Notes under the pieces: generated by a model
What the model saw: the letters and a program-made list of their open reading frames with translations, nothing else
Told to the model about the DNA's origin: nothing
The model's database searches: none
Position numbers and translations under genes: made by a program
Source: JAKLFA01 sp964450385
GTDB lineage: Bacteria; Omnitrophota; Gorgyraeia; Zapsychrales; JANLHA01
Direction of reading: 5' to 3'
Length of the DNA stretch: 64,000 nt
Assembly (NCBI GenBank): GCA_964450385.1
Contig: CAYVEC010000009.1
Coordinates: 1 to 64,000 of the forward strand
In this document: piece by piece, positions 42,071 through 51,375 of the stretch
Layout of the letters: every line of letters starts with the position of its first letter
Position numbering within the stretch: the first letter of the stretch is position 1

Positions 42071-43810
42071 CTATTGAACACCGATAAAGACAGGCAATAC
42101 CGATTTTTCCATAACAAAAAGTTGATCGAGCTGCTTTCTTAACTCGGGATCCTGCACAACATCCCCATACTTGTTTAACACCTCACGGGCATCATCTTCC
42201 CGACCCGCAAGACGTAGGGCCTGGATCAAATAGCCGACCGCCGCATACCCGGGCTTGATCTGACAGGCATTCGTCAGATCGATGATCGCCTGATCGATAT
42301 CTTTTTTAGTCAAGGCTAATCGTCCAGCCTGAATGTGTGTCGCAACAATGCCAGGGAAATCCTCAATTGACAAACGATATCGTGACTCTGCGGCATCCCT
42401 CTCACCTCTGGCCTCATGAGCCATGCCGATCGCAAAATCCAATCTCGGATCAACAATGCCCCGACCTTCTGCTTCTGCAGCGTATTTCAAAACCTCATCC
42501 GGGTTGCTGCCCAACTTACTAATACTCAATGCAGCATATAAATACCCTCGACCGTTCCGAGGAAAGTCTCGAATCATGTGCCGAGCAGAAACATAATTAT
42601 TTCTCGTCATTCCTGTTCCAACAAAGGAAAATCCGGCACAAAGCACAAGAACAAACAAAAACAATCGTTCTGCTAAAAGCATCCGACGACGAGAAAAAAA
42701 ACCGTCAAGCCTGTCCAGCAGATACACCCCAACGACAATCAGCCCCACTAAAGGAAGATAAATAAAACGATGGGCAAAAGGAGAGACAAGGGTGATCACA
42801 TTTGAGACGGGGGCATAAAAAATGAGGGCCCATATCACCCCAAAAAACATCGACCGGCATTCGAGCATTTTTTTGAAATAAAAAATACCAGCCCCTAAAA
42901 TAGCGAGACCAACAACAAGATCCATATTCGTCAAAATCGTATCCACATCTTCGGCAAAAACAGGGGGAAGATACTTAACAGACCACGGAAAACAAACCAC
43001 CTTAAAATAATAGCCAGCAATATGGATAATAACCAAGGCGCGCGATAATCGGTCCTGCCCCAACGGATAAAGATAGCGCAAAGCCGAGTTCGGCAAAACG
43101 TAAAAGTAAACAAACAAATAAGATGACAGGATGGCCACATACCCAATGTATTCAAACTTAAATAACTTTATTCTTCTTGACGGGCCATCGGCCAACAACC
43201 AGTCATAAATAAGCACAAATAGCGGCAGGCCTATGGCCGCCTCCTTTGAAAAGACGGCTAAGAAATAAAAAAGCCAAGATAAGCACAACATTATCATTCC
43301 CTTGCCTCGTCGATAAGAATCGTACGTTAAAAAAGACGCGAGAACGAGACAGGTTGCCAAAAGATCAGCCCGAAACCCTACTGCACAAACCGCCTCAACC
43401 TGAATCGGATGAACGCCAAAAAGAAGCGCCGACCAAAAGGCCAGGTCTGGCTTAAGTGAAAATACGAGCACGGCGAGACGGTACACGAGAAAAACATTGA
43501 ATAAATGAAAAAGAAGATTCGTTAAATGAAACCCAAAGGCGTCCTTCTTCCAGATAGCCGTATCCAAAAAATACGTCAACGATAATACCGGCCGGTAGGC
43601 CACCGAGCCCGTAATATCAGTCTCCTCATTAAAAACCCTTTCCCAATTAGATCCATACTGATTTGTAAATAGAAGCGGGATATTAGAAAGTGATTCATAA
43701 AATGAATTATTCCCGATAATCATCGTATCATCACCAACAACGCCGTTAAACAGGCTCGGCAAAAAAACAACCGCAACCACAATCAAGGCAACCCAAATGC
43801 TTTTTTTCAT
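42071..43810 (-). CDS. TMTC-like GT-C membrane protein with C-terminal TPRs
   Basis: Protein of about 579 residues with ten or more membrane helices, followed by a soluble TPR part (~420-560: YAAEAEGRGIVDPRLDFAIGM, LTKKDIDQAIIDLTNACQIKPGY). The first loop carries FNGVVGDDTMIIGNN, an acidic pair typical of GT-C glycosyltransferases using polyprenyl-phosphate sugars. The arrangement is like the TMTC/O-mannosyltransferase group, suggesting transfer of a sugar to exported proteins or glycans. The start at 43810 follows GGGAAGG. The gene is more AT-rich than its neighbours, hinting at a different history. Confidence 0.75.
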   Translation of the reverse strand: MKKSIWVALIVVAVVFLPSLFNGVVGDDTMIIGNNSFYESLSNIPLLFTNQYGSNWERVFNEETDITGSVAYRPVLSLTYFLDTAIWKKDAFGFHLTNLLFHLFNVFLVYRLAVLVFSLKPDLAFWSALLFGVHPIQVEAVCAVGFRADLLATCLVLASFLTYDSYRRGKGMIMLCLSWLFYFLAVFSKEAAIGLPLFVLIYDWLLADGPSRRIKLFKFEYIGYVAILSSYLFVYFYVLPNSALRYLYPLGQDRLSRALVIIHIAGYYFKVVCFPWSVKYLPPVFAEDVDTILTNMDLVVGLAILGAGIFYFKKMLECRSMFFGVIWALIFYAPVSNVITLVSPFAHRFIYLPLVGLIVVGVYLLDRLDGFFSRRRMLLAERLFLFVLVLCAGFSFVGTGMTRNNYVSARHMIRDFPRNGRGYLYAALSISKLGSNPDEVLKYAAEAEGRGIVDPRLDFAIGMAHEARGERDAAESRYRLSIEDFPGIVATHIQAGRLALTKKDIDQAIIDLTNACQIKPGYAAVGYLIQALRLAGREDDAREVLNKYGDVVQDPELRKQLDQLFVMEKSVLPVFIGVQ

Positions 43811-43826
43811 GATCACCTTCCCCTGG

Positions 43827-46676
43827 TTAAAAAACACTGTTCACGCGCAGCCAAAATCTAAGGTCATCTTCCGCGTCCCGGACCGGGCGGGCCGCATCAA
43901 GCTGAATCACCGCCTTTTCCAGGAACCCGAGAAGATCAACATGAAACCTCAGCCCGATCCCAATATCTTTCTTTAACGCGGTTTCCGACATCGAATCAAA
44001 CCACGCCTGGCCTGCTTCAGCAAAAATCACCCCGTCAATCCGGCGAAGCCCCACCAAACGGTCAACGGCATAGACGCTCATCTCATTGATCAGGGGATAT
44101 CGGCATTCAATGACACCAAGCGCGGCATTCGCTCCCCGAAGGGACTTGCGCTCATATCCCCTGAGGCCCTCGGCACCCCCGAGCTGAAAAAGGTCCTTAT
44201 CATCCGGATACCCGGCGCCGATCTTCGCCCGGAGGGCCACCGTCCCCTGCCTCATCATACGGTGATACCCATGGATGTCAACCCCGCCCCGCGAAAAATA
44301 ACTTCCCGCGCCGAACACGTGCCCGGCCTGTTCGGCAACGGCTGTGAGCCGATGCCCCTCCCGGGGATCCGGATACGGGCCCGAACGATTCCGGTGAAAG
44401 GCCATCCCAACAATGGATTCGTGGTCCCGACGGTATTCAATATTCCGAAGGTCTGACGCACCCATGAGCCCCTCATCATATTCATCGGGCCGCTGATTGT
44501 CGACCACATACAGGGTCAAATGGTCCTGGACGTCCAACATCCCATAGGCCGCCGGCCACAGGTCCTGGCGGACATACATCTTCGTGCTGATCATATCATC
44601 AGGCCCGCCGGTAACGTCCTTGACCCGCCGCCATTCCCCGCCAACATGGGTCGGTGAGGTCCAGAAATTTTTATATTGGAACCCGACCCGTGATGTGAAG
44701 AGCTCGTTCCCGATGTCATAATCGTTGCCGGCATAAAGATAATACTGATACGGCTTTTGCCAGCCCGCTTTTAGCCCCACCCCTTCGTTGATCTCCGGGC
44801 CGATCACGAGCTGATAGGCGTCATCCGGGACAAAGGCCGGATGATCCCAAAGCCCTAAATACAACCAGACCGGCCTCGCCCGATTCCAGCGGGGCCACAC
44901 ATTGTTGACCCGGTCCTGATCAAGCGTCTTCTCATCAGGGTCCAGACGCGCCCCCCGCAGTCCGCGGGCAGCCAGGTCGATCGTCGCGGGAGACGAGCCA
45001 TCCCAGATAAAACGTTCGGTGCTGCCACTGGCGCCCACAGTCTCAACCTCAACCGGCGCGACAAGGTCTCCGTGCTGCGCGATCTCGAGAACCCCTGGGG
45101 CGACCCTCCGCAGACAGGGATCATAACGACCCGAACCATAGACCCAATTGCGAAAGAACGCATCAAGGTCCCGGCCCGAGACCTTTTCACACAGCGCCTG
45201 AAAATCCGGGATCGACCAGTTCTGATACCGATACCTCGCCATGGCCTCGGCCAAGACAGCGCGCATCGCCGCAGACCCGATCTCGGCCTCAAGGGCCTCG
45301 ATCACCCGTTCGCCCTTGCCATAAATCAGCGCGAAGATCTGGCTCGGTTCCGAATACTCATCGAGACGGCGGGCGAGCGGGCCGTCATACCCCGCGCGGA
45401 GCCCTGCTTTATACCGATAATCGCGGAATCGGCGGAAACTCGGCCGCGGCAGGAGCGGTTCGATCCCTGACAGCCATCGCGGAAACTCGAGCACCGAGGC
45501 ATCCTTGCCGTAGCGCTCTTCAATATACTGAAGGGTCAAAAACGAATTGATCCCCTCCTCGAGCCACATCTCGCGTGACGCATCGACCCCGATCATGTTG
45601 TACAGCCACTGGTGCCCGGTCTCATGCGCGATAAGAAAATCAAAATGCCGGTCAAGGATCCCCGGGAGTTTAAAGGCCCGCGTATCAATAAAAATCATAT
45701 TCGCCATCTGTTCCCCGCCATAACCAAGATGGACCGCTGCCACGGAAAACTGTTCATAGGGATACGGGGCTTGAAAGATCGCCTCATAAAAATCCATCGC
45801 CGCCTCAGCCGACGCCAACGCGTCAGCCGCGCGATCCTCGTCGCCCTCAAGATAAAACACATACAGATCCGTCTTCCCCCGCCGCACGGAGAGGTGCTGA
45901 TACTCTGGACTCGCGCTAAAGGCAAACGCCCGGATCGGCAGAGACGTCGTGATGATCACGCGTTTCTGCCCGCCCGAGGTCTCCTCCCGGGAACGGACAC
46001 CCGAATGCGCGACCTGATAATCTTCCGGCACGGTCAACGTCACATCATAAGAGGCCGCGTCCGAATAAAAGGGCCGATGGAACGGATAAAATAACCCCTT
46101 GTCCCATCCGCTCGCCGCCTGAGCCGCGACGATCGGATACCAATACGCGGCACGCACGACCGACCCATGCCACCCGATCCGGCCATAGGCATGCGGGACC
46201 CGAAGCCTGAATTTGACCGTCACCTCGATCTGCGCCCCAGGAGCGACCGGCCCAGGAAGGTCAACCCGAAGGAGCGTCTGGTCCGCGCCCTCAACGGTCC
46301 ACGGGACCTCATCCCCCGACGCCTCATCAACAACCGCATCAATATAAAAATCTCCGGTGTCAAAACCCTCAGGGTACGGATCGATTTTAAAATATCCAGC
46401 GTATTGAAAGAGCAGACGCTGTTCAGCAGACGTGTAACGGCGGTTCGGATAGATATGAAAATACACGTGATCGATCGGTCCCCCTTGACGATTGACCACA
46501 ACAACACGCTCAACGGCAGAGATCGTCTTGGTCACGGGGTCCCATGCAGCAGAAATATCATAGTGGTGATATGCCTCAGCGCTGACTAAACGGACAGAAC
46601 CGATCAACACGGCCGCGGCCAGCGCCACGACACAGCCGGTCCGGGAGATCAGATCATTCCGTTGCCACATTCTCAT
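43827..46676 (-). CDS. M1-family metallopeptidase fused to an Omp85-type outer-membrane barrel
   Basis: Exported protein of about 949 residues. A signal peptide (LISRTGCVVALAAAVLIGSVRLVSA) leads into an M1-like beta domain and peptidase with the zinc motif HETGH (H351, E352, H355) and third ligand E374 (WLEEG), HExxH-18-E. From ~600 a beta-rich region follows, with the Omp85 sequences FQLGGAEGLRGYERKSL and ALGVIECRYPL, and the final residue Phe (LRFWLRVNSVF) is the C-terminal beta-signal of outer-membrane barrels. This implies a peptidase held at the outer membrane. M1 exopeptidases usually have GxMEN; here it is GGEQMAN. ATG at 46676 overlaps the TPR gene; a GTG 15 codons earlier is possible. 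Confidence 0.85.
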   Translation of the reverse strand: MRMWQRNDLISRTGCVVALAAAVLIGSVRLVSAEAYHHYDISAAWDPVTKTISAVERVVVVNRQGGPIDHVYFHIYPNRRYTSAEQRLLFQYAGYFKIDPYPEGFDTGDFYIDAVVDEASGDEVPWTVEGADQTLLRVDLPGPVAPGAQIEVTVKFRLRVPHAYGRIGWHGSVVRAAYWYPIVAAQAASGWDKGLFYPFHRPFYSDAASYDVTLTVPEDYQVAHSGVRSREETSGGQKRVIITTSLPIRAFAFSASPEYQHLSVRRGKTDLYVFYLEGDEDRAADALASAEAAMDFYEAIFQAPYPYEQFSVAAVHLGYGGEQMANMIFIDTRAFKLPGILDRHFDFLIAHETGHQWLYNMIGVDASREMWLEEGINSFLTLQYIEERYGKDASVLEFPRWLSGIEPLLPRPSFRRFRDYRYKAGLRAGYDGPLARRLDEYSEPSQIFALIYGKGERVIEALEAEIGSAAMRAVLAEAMARYRYQNWSIPDFQALCEKVSGRDLDAFFRNWVYGSGRYDPCLRRVAPGVLEIAQHGDLVAPVEVETVGASGSTERFIWDGSSPATIDLAARGLRGARLDPDEKTLDQDRVNNVWPRWNRARPVWLYLGLWDHPAFVPDDAYQLVIGPEINEGVGLKAGWQKPYQYYLYAGNDYDIGNELFTSRVGFQYKNFWTSPTHVGGEWRRVKDVTGGPDDMISTKMYVRQDLWPAAYGMLDVQDHLTLYVVDNQRPDEYDEGLMGASDLRNIEYRRDHESIVGMAFHRNRSGPYPDPREGHRLTAVAEQAGHVFGAGSYFSRGGVDIHGYHRMMRQGTVALRAKIGAGYPDDKDLFQLGGAEGLRGYERKSLRGANAALGVIECRYPLINEMSVYAVDRLVGLRRIDGVIFAEAGQAWFDSMSETALKKDIGIGLRFHVDLLGFLEKAVIQLDAARPVRDAEDDLRFWLRVNSVF

Positions 46677-47061
46677 GCGACATCGGGCCCTGCGGCTGAC
46701 GGAGTTTGGAGAGATATTCACGAAAACGCCTATCGGCTAAGAGATTCGTCAAATCGCGGTCCTGGAGCAGGAACTCAAAATCCTGATACCCTTTCTCGAT
46801 CGCCATCTGCATCGCCTCAAAGGCCTGGTCCGTTTTCTTCAACAAGGCGTAACTGCAGGCAAGATTATAGAGGACGACCGGATCGTCGGGATAGAGCGAA
46901 GCGAGACGCTGATCGATGATAAGCCCGTCCTCAAACCGGCCGGCCTTGGTATATGTATCACCAAGCGCGGAGAGGGCCTCACGGAATTGCGGCCGATTCC
47001 GGACGACTCCTTCGAAAAAACCGATCTCGAATTCAAGATCCCTCGTAACTTTTTTTGCCAT
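46654..47061 (-). CDS. Small TPR protein
   Basis: Soluble protein of 135 residues with two to three TPR motifs (FREALSALGDTYTKAGRFEDGL, VVLYNLACSYALLKKTDQAFEAM) and an end FREYLSKLRQPQ. This TPR-plus-tail layout (YNLACSYALL...AIEKGYQDF..L..D..L..L..D.RF) is a widespread uncharacterised family. It overlaps the M1-barrel gene start by 23 bases, so both are probably made together. GGAGAGGG precedes the start. Confidence 0.8.
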   Translation of the reverse strand: MAKKVTRDLEFEIGFFEGVVRNRPQFREALSALGDTYTKAGRFEDGLIIDQRLASLYPDDPVVLYNLACSYALLKKTDQAFEAMQMAIEKGYQDFEFLLQDRDLTNLLADRRFREYLSKLRQPQGPMSHENVATE

Positions 47062-47084
47062 CACCCTCTCCGTTCCGGCGCCCC

Positions 47085-48245
47085 TCAGGACTCGGACAGA
47101 TATTCCTTGATGCGCCGCACGGCCTCTTTTAAATTCTCATAGCTCGTCGCGTACGCCATCCGGACATAATGCTCCAGGCCCTGGCCAAAGGCCGTGCCCG
47201 GAACGATCGCCACCTTTTTCTTATTTAATAAATCCTGCGCAAACGTCAGCGCGTCTTTCCCCGTGGATTCGATCGAAGGAAACACATAAAAAGCCCCTTG
47301 CGGAAGGTGACACGACAACCCCATCTCGTTTAAGGCGTCAACCATAAAACGCCGACGGCGCATATATTCCCTGCGCATCTCCTGGACCGCCTTGGCCCCT
47401 CGGTGCATCGCCTCAACCGCCGCCATCTGACCCGTGATCGGCGCACACATGATCGTATACTGATGGATCTTGGTCATGGCGGCAACGATATCTTTCGGGC
47501 CGCAGACCCAGCCGATCCGAGATCCGGTCATCGCATACCCCTTAGAAAATCCGTTCAAATAGATCGTCCGTTCTTTCATCCCCGGCAGGGTGACAAGAGG
47601 AACATGATCAAAATCAAATGACAGCTCATCATAGACCTCATCGCTGATCACAAGAAGATCGTGCTGCTTAATCACCTTGATCAAAGCCATGAGCTCCCGG
47701 CGGGTATAGGACGCCCCTGTCGGATTACACGGATAATTGATCAGGATCGCCTTGATCCCGCCTCCACGGCAGGCCTCATCGATCTGCTCAGGCTGCAGAC
47801 GAAATCCATGAGCCATCGACGTTCGAATAACGACAGGCGCCCCTCCGGCAAGCGTCGCCATGGGCGCGTACGAAACATAGCAGGGTTCCGCGATTAGGAC
47901 CTTTTCGCCAGGATTGAGAATAGCCCGCATCGCGAGATCAATCCCTTCGCTCACCCCCACGGTGATCAGCATCTGCTCTTCGACGTCATAGGTCACCCCA
48001 TACCGATGCTTGAGAAAAGCCGCGATCTCCCGCCTGAGCTCGATGAGCCCTTTGTTGGAGGTGTAGGAGGTGTAGCCCTGTTCCAAGGAAAAGATCGCCT
48101 TCTCCCGGATATGCCACGGGGTGACAAAGTCAGGCTCGCCGACCCCAAGGGAGACGACGTCCTTCATCCCCAAGACCAGGTCAAAAAATTTTCTAATGCC
48201 TGAGGGCGGCAGATCCCTCACGACACGTGAGATGCGTTCAGTCAT
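47085..48245 (-). CDS. Aspartate-type aminotransferase (class I/II)
   Basis: PLP fold-type I aminotransferase of 386 residues. The PLP lysine lies in NGFSKGYAMTGSRIGW; NYPCNPTGASYTRRELM, VISDEVYDELSF and the C-terminal Arg region VRMAYATSYENLKEAVRRI are typical of the aspartate/aromatic aminotransferase group. Exact amino-acid specificity is not decided by sequence. It is 12 bases after an Lrp-type regulator gene, a common pairing that suggests control by an amino acid. AAAGGA lies seven bases before the ATG. Confidence 0.92.
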   Translation of the reverse strand: MTERISRVVRDLPPSGIRKFFDLVLGMKDVVSLGVGEPDFVTPWHIREKAIFSLEQGYTSYTSNKGLIELRREIAAFLKHRYGVTYDVEEQMLITVGVSEGIDLAMRAILNPGEKVLIAEPCYVSYAPMATLAGGAPVVIRTSMAHGFRLQPEQIDEACRGGGIKAILINYPCNPTGASYTRRELMALIKVIKQHDLLVISDEVYDELSFDFDHVPLVTLPGMKERTIYLNGFSKGYAMTGSRIGWVCGPKDIVAAMTKIHQYTIMCAPITGQMAAVEAMHRGAKAVQEMRREYMRRRRFMVDALNEMGLSCHLPQGAFYVFPSIESTGKDALTFAQDLLNKKKVAIVPGTAFGQGLEHYVRMAYATSYENLKEAVRRIKEYLSES

Positions 48246-48257
48246 AGACGTCCTTTA

Positions 48258-48743
48258 TTACAACGAAATATTCAATCGGCGCTGCCGATCGCGCCTAACG
48301 AAAATGTGCCCATCCTCTTTGTATTTCTTTAACAGAAAATGCGTCGTCGTGCTCCGCACATTCGGCATCGGCGACAGCTTGGATGCCACAAAATCAGCGA
48401 CGGTTTGGATCGACTCACCCTCGATGATCACAAGCAGGTCATACGCCCCCGAAACAAGATAGCACGTCGTCACTTCCGGAAAACTATAGACCCGCTCAGC
48501 GACATAATCGAAACCGACATCCTTCTGCGGCGTGATGCTCACCTCGATCAGGGCCAAAACAAAAGGCGCGGCGTCCTTTAATAAGGACCGGTTGATCAGT
48601 GTTTTGTATTTGGCGATCGTCCCGTTCTTCTCATAATTCTTGATCGCCTTCTTGACCCCGGCGACATCGCGGCCCGTCATCTTCGCGATCTCCTCCGGCG
48701 TGGTCCGAGCGTCACGGATCAAAATCTCCAAGATCTCATCCAT
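48258..48743 (-). CDS. Lrp/AsnC-family transcriptional regulator
   Basis: Protein of 161 residues with an N-terminal helix-turn-helix (ILIRDARTTPEEIAKMTGRD...KKAIKNYEKNGTIAKYKTLIN) and a C-terminal RAM ligand domain (VLALIEVSI, VTTCYLVSGAYDLLVIIEGESIQTVADFVASKLS). The start has AGGAGGAGAGGGG just upstream. It lies directly before the aminotransferase gene and probably regulates it. Confidence 0.92.
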   Translation of the reverse strand: MDEILEILIRDARTTPEEIAKMTGRDVAGVKKAIKNYEKNGTIAKYKTLINRSLLKDAAPFVLALIEVSITPQKDVGFDYVAERVYSFPEVTTCYLVSGAYDLLVIIEGESIQTVADFVASKLSPMPNVRSTTTHFLLKKYKEDGHIFVRRDRQRRLNISL

Positions 48744-48892
48744 ACCCCTCTCCTCCTATGAAAAATTTCGTCCGGGCCGCCCTCATCAGCGGCCACCCAT
48801 GATCAAATCCCCTATGCCGTCATCCGATCGACACGGCAGCTGAACACCCGTTATCCCCAGGGAAACCGTCGGCCCAAACCCATGGAAGGCTA

Positions 48893-49879
48893 TTATAAGA
48901 GCTCGTCGATCCGGCTGCGCAGCTGCTGATTCTCTTTGTCCAGGCGCATGATCTCGTCCATCATCTGACGCTTCTTCTGAACAACCCCGCTCGTCTCCTG
49001 AACAGAGATCTTGATCGCCTCAAGCTCAGCCTCAAGCTTCGCCACCTGGGCCTCCAGGGCCCGCTGCTCCTGAACAATATCATCGGGAACAACCTCAGCG
49101 GACGCCGCCAAAGAATCCCGCTCTTTACTTAATACCTCATTCCTCCGGAGCTGCTGGGCCTTTTGCTGTTCGAGACGCGCGATTTGGGCCTCAAGCTCCT
49201 TGTTTTTCGCAGCGACCGATTCAGCCTCTTTGACCAGGTTTCGATTATCCGCCTTCATCGTATTGATCTTGGCGTCCAGCTCCTGCTCTTTCTGCTGATA
49301 GCCCTTCAGTTCTTTTTTAAGCTGATCGATCTCGTCATCCTGACCGCGCTCAAGTTCCTGACGGGAAATGTCCTGCAATTTCAATTCAAGGGAGAGCTCG
49401 CGCTTCTGGACCTCAAGCTCTGACAACTGCGTCTGCCAGAGTTCGGTCTTCTTCTTCTCGCTCTCGAGCTGCTGGATCATCCGCAGCTTTTCATTCTCAA
49501 GATCCCCGACCGTCTTTCGCGCCTGCTCAATATCCGCCTTGATCTTATCGATCACCTGGAGCTGGTCCTGACGGAACGTCTCCATCTTTTTATTCTCGCG
49601 CTCCTGAAGGTCCAGTTCATCCTTGACCTTCATCACATCTGTTTGGATCCCGCTCAGCTGTTCACGGAGCAATTGATATTCGGTGTTGAGCCGTTTGTTT
49701 TCTTCAAGCAGGTGACTAGTCTCAGCCTTGGCCTCATCGATCGCGGTCTGCCATTCAGTAAAACTCAAAGACTTTACTTCTGAAGGGGTTATGTCGCTCA
49801 TCGCAGGCGCGGCCGAGACCGCCTGGGCAAGCCCGAGGAACAACACCGCCATAAAGACCCATGAGATTGTATGTTTCAT
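48893..49879 (-). CDS. Exported coiled-coil protein
   Basis: Protein of 328 residues with a signal peptide (MKHTISWVFMAVLFLGLAQAVSA) followed by almost continuous heptad repeats to the last residues (LDKENQQLRSRIDELL). Function unknown; long periplasmic coiled coils often act as spacers or scaffolds at the envelope. Its -10 box (49892-49887) overlaps the upstream ATG at 49888, so the start must be the ATG at 49879, one base after the predicted transcript start: a leaderless message. A similar membrane-anchored coiled-coil protein is at 22182. Confidence 0.78.
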   Translation of the reverse strand: MKHTISWVFMAVLFLGLAQAVSAAPAMSDITPSEVKSLSFTEWQTAIDEAKAETSHLLEENKRLNTEYQLLREQLSGIQTDVMKVKDELDLQERENKKMETFRQDQLQVIDKIKADIEQARKTVGDLENEKLRMIQQLESEKKKTELWQTQLSELEVQKRELSLELKLQDISRQELERGQDDEIDQLKKELKGYQQKEQELDAKINTMKADNRNLVKEAESVAAKNKELEAQIARLEQQKAQQLRRNEVLSKERDSLAASAEVVPDDIVQEQRALEAQVAKLEAELEAIKISVQETSGVVQKKRQMMDEIMRLDKENQQLRSRIDELL

Positions 49880-49886
49880 AGGCCTC

Positions 49887-49915
49887 ATTATAATAATAGA
49901 TACGGCGGCTGGCAA
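49887..49915 (-). promoter_or_regulatory. Consensus promoter placing +1 at the start codon
   Basis: Minus-strand TTGCCA (49915-49910), 17-base spacer, TATAAT (49892-49887). The ATG begins eight bases beyond the -10 box, which gives a leader of about one base. There is no usable ribosome-binding site. Confidence 0.75.
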
Positions 49916-49923
49916 ATGGAAAC

Positions 49924-51375
49924 TTAAGAATTTCGCCGAGAAGGACCCGTCTTTTTCGTCACGGTATAGACCGGGACCCGGACGGAAGGCCGGAACGATT
50001 CCTTGGCGCGCCTGAGGTCCGGATCGTCCATGTCATCCATCGTGTTCACCGTGTCATAGGCGGCCCAGCACGGGTCCTGACAAAACTGACGAAAAATATA
50101 CGTGGCCAATTCCGGGAAATCCGGGTCCGCGACCTCCAGCATGACACAGAATGTCCGTTCGGTCAGCGGATAACCGGCCGTATACGCCCTGACCACGCCG
50201 TCCACAGTCACGACCGCGGCGATCACGCCGAGGGCCTCGGCTGAGGCCAGGACATTCGCGTGGACCCCCCGATTCTCCCCGATCATCGCGGTAAGATCAT
50301 CACGCCGCGGCGCCCCGGCCTTTCGCGCCGCCCAGCGCGCATAGACCTCGCAGCACCCCCCGAAATGCTCCGGTCGATAACGCTCATAACGCGGGGCGTA
50401 GCGCGAGACGGCCTGATTATACTCCCCCCGACGGGATTTATAGGCACCCCCTTCAAGGGCGGCAATATCCGCGCGCCGGTAACAATACTCTTCACCCTTC
50501 TTGTAGATCTCAAAATCCTCGGCTGGGAACAGGGGACGGTGCGCCTCGGTGACGTGTTCCACCCGCGAAAACTGCGGCGCGGCGTTCACACGGTCCATCT
50601 TCTCAAAACACGCCTCAACGGTCTCGCGGTCAGCCCCATCTCCGAGCGGGGGAAAATACAAAAACGTCCCCAGCTCAGAATGGGCAAAGACACACGTGCT
50701 CCCCCGGATCCGTTCGACCTGAAAACCGAAGAAATCCTCCCACGCCGCCATCCCGGCAAACGAATACGCCGACACCTCCCGGGCCTCCTGCCCAAGGGCA
50801 TCCGTACAGGGACCTCGAAGACTCAGTACCGACGAGGCGGTCCCAGGAGGCACGACGCCAGGGAACGGCTGAATGTAAACCAGCTCATCGTCAAAGGCGC
50901 TGTAATCATGGAACAGCCCTGGATTCCGGCGGATGAATTTTGTGACCTCGAGCGAGGAGAGATCGCGGATGAGCTCCTCGCAATATGCATTCATGGGCCG
51001 TGTGCCCCAGTGTTCCTGAACATACGGACAGCTCAGATGCGCCGCGAGCCACCCCGCCCCCTCATGCCAGGCAAAGACAAACGGGTACAGAGCGCATTCA
51101 AAGGGCCGGACCGGATAGACGCCGCAGGTGTTATCCCCGTCGCAGAGATGGAGACAGCGGAACCCCTCGCCCGACGCCTCGGTCTTGAGGAACCCCGCCG
51201 GGTCGATCTGCGCCCGCGGGGCCTGCGATGCCCCGCCGGTGTCAAGATTCGGCTTTTCTTCCTGGGCCACAAAGGGCCGCCAGAGACCTCCCGGATCCGG
51301 GAACCGGCAGCACCCCTTACAGGCGATACAGACCTCTGACGGAACAAGTTTTTTAAAGGCAGTGTTTAAATTCAT
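49924..51375 (-). CDS. YkgJ-type CxxCxxCC protein fused to a DUF2156 acyl/aminoacyl-transferase-like domain
   Basis: Fusion of about 483 residues. The N-terminal ~130 residues hold the metal-binding motif C16-C19-C22-C23 and the later C84 and C94 (CGVYPVRPFECALYPF) of YkgJ-like proteins that bind zinc or an Fe-S cluster. From ~175 to the end it matches the DUF2156/phosphatidylglycerol lysyltransferase C-terminal (GNAT-like) domain: NAAPQFSRVEHV, FEIYKKGEEYCYRRADIAALEGG, and YIFRQFCQDPCWAAYDTVNTMDD. A modifying transferase is likely but the substrate is unknown. ATG at 51375 overlaps the YjbQ stop (ATGA), so they are coupled; no membrane helices. Confidence 0.75.
   Translation of the reverse strand: MNLNTAFKKLVPSEVCIACKGCCRFPDPGGLWRPFVAQEEKPNLDTGGASQAPRAQIDPAGFLKTEASGEGFRCLHLCDGDNTCGVYPVRPFECALYPFVFAWHEGAGWLAAHLSCPYVQEHWGTRPMNAYCEELIRDLSSLEVTKFIRRNPGLFHDYSAFDDELVYIQPFPGVVPPGTASSVLSLRGPCTDALGQEAREVSAYSFAGMAAWEDFFGFQVERIRGSTCVFAHSELGTFLYFPPLGDGADRETVEACFEKMDRVNAAPQFSRVEHVTEAHRPLFPAEDFEIYKKGEEYCYRRADIAALEGGAYKSRRGEYNQAVSRYAPRYERYRPEHFGGCCEVYARWAARKAGAPRRDDLTAMIGENRGVHANVLASAEALGVIAAVVTVDGVVRAYTAGYPLTERTFCVMLEVADPDFPELATYIFRQFCQDPCWAAYDTVNTMDDMDDPDLRRAKESFRPSVRVPVYTVTKKTGPSRRNS

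Noticed and set aside
48744..48892. Small gene or ncRNA between the coiled-coil and lrp genes
   Set aside because: Only very short frames and one six-pair hairpin (TGCCGT/ACGGCA); nothing supports a defined RNA family.
50260..51339. 359-codon plus-strand frame opposite the YkgJ-DUF2156 gene
   Set aside because: Antisense shadow; the minus-strand frame has clear domain motifs and coupled starts.
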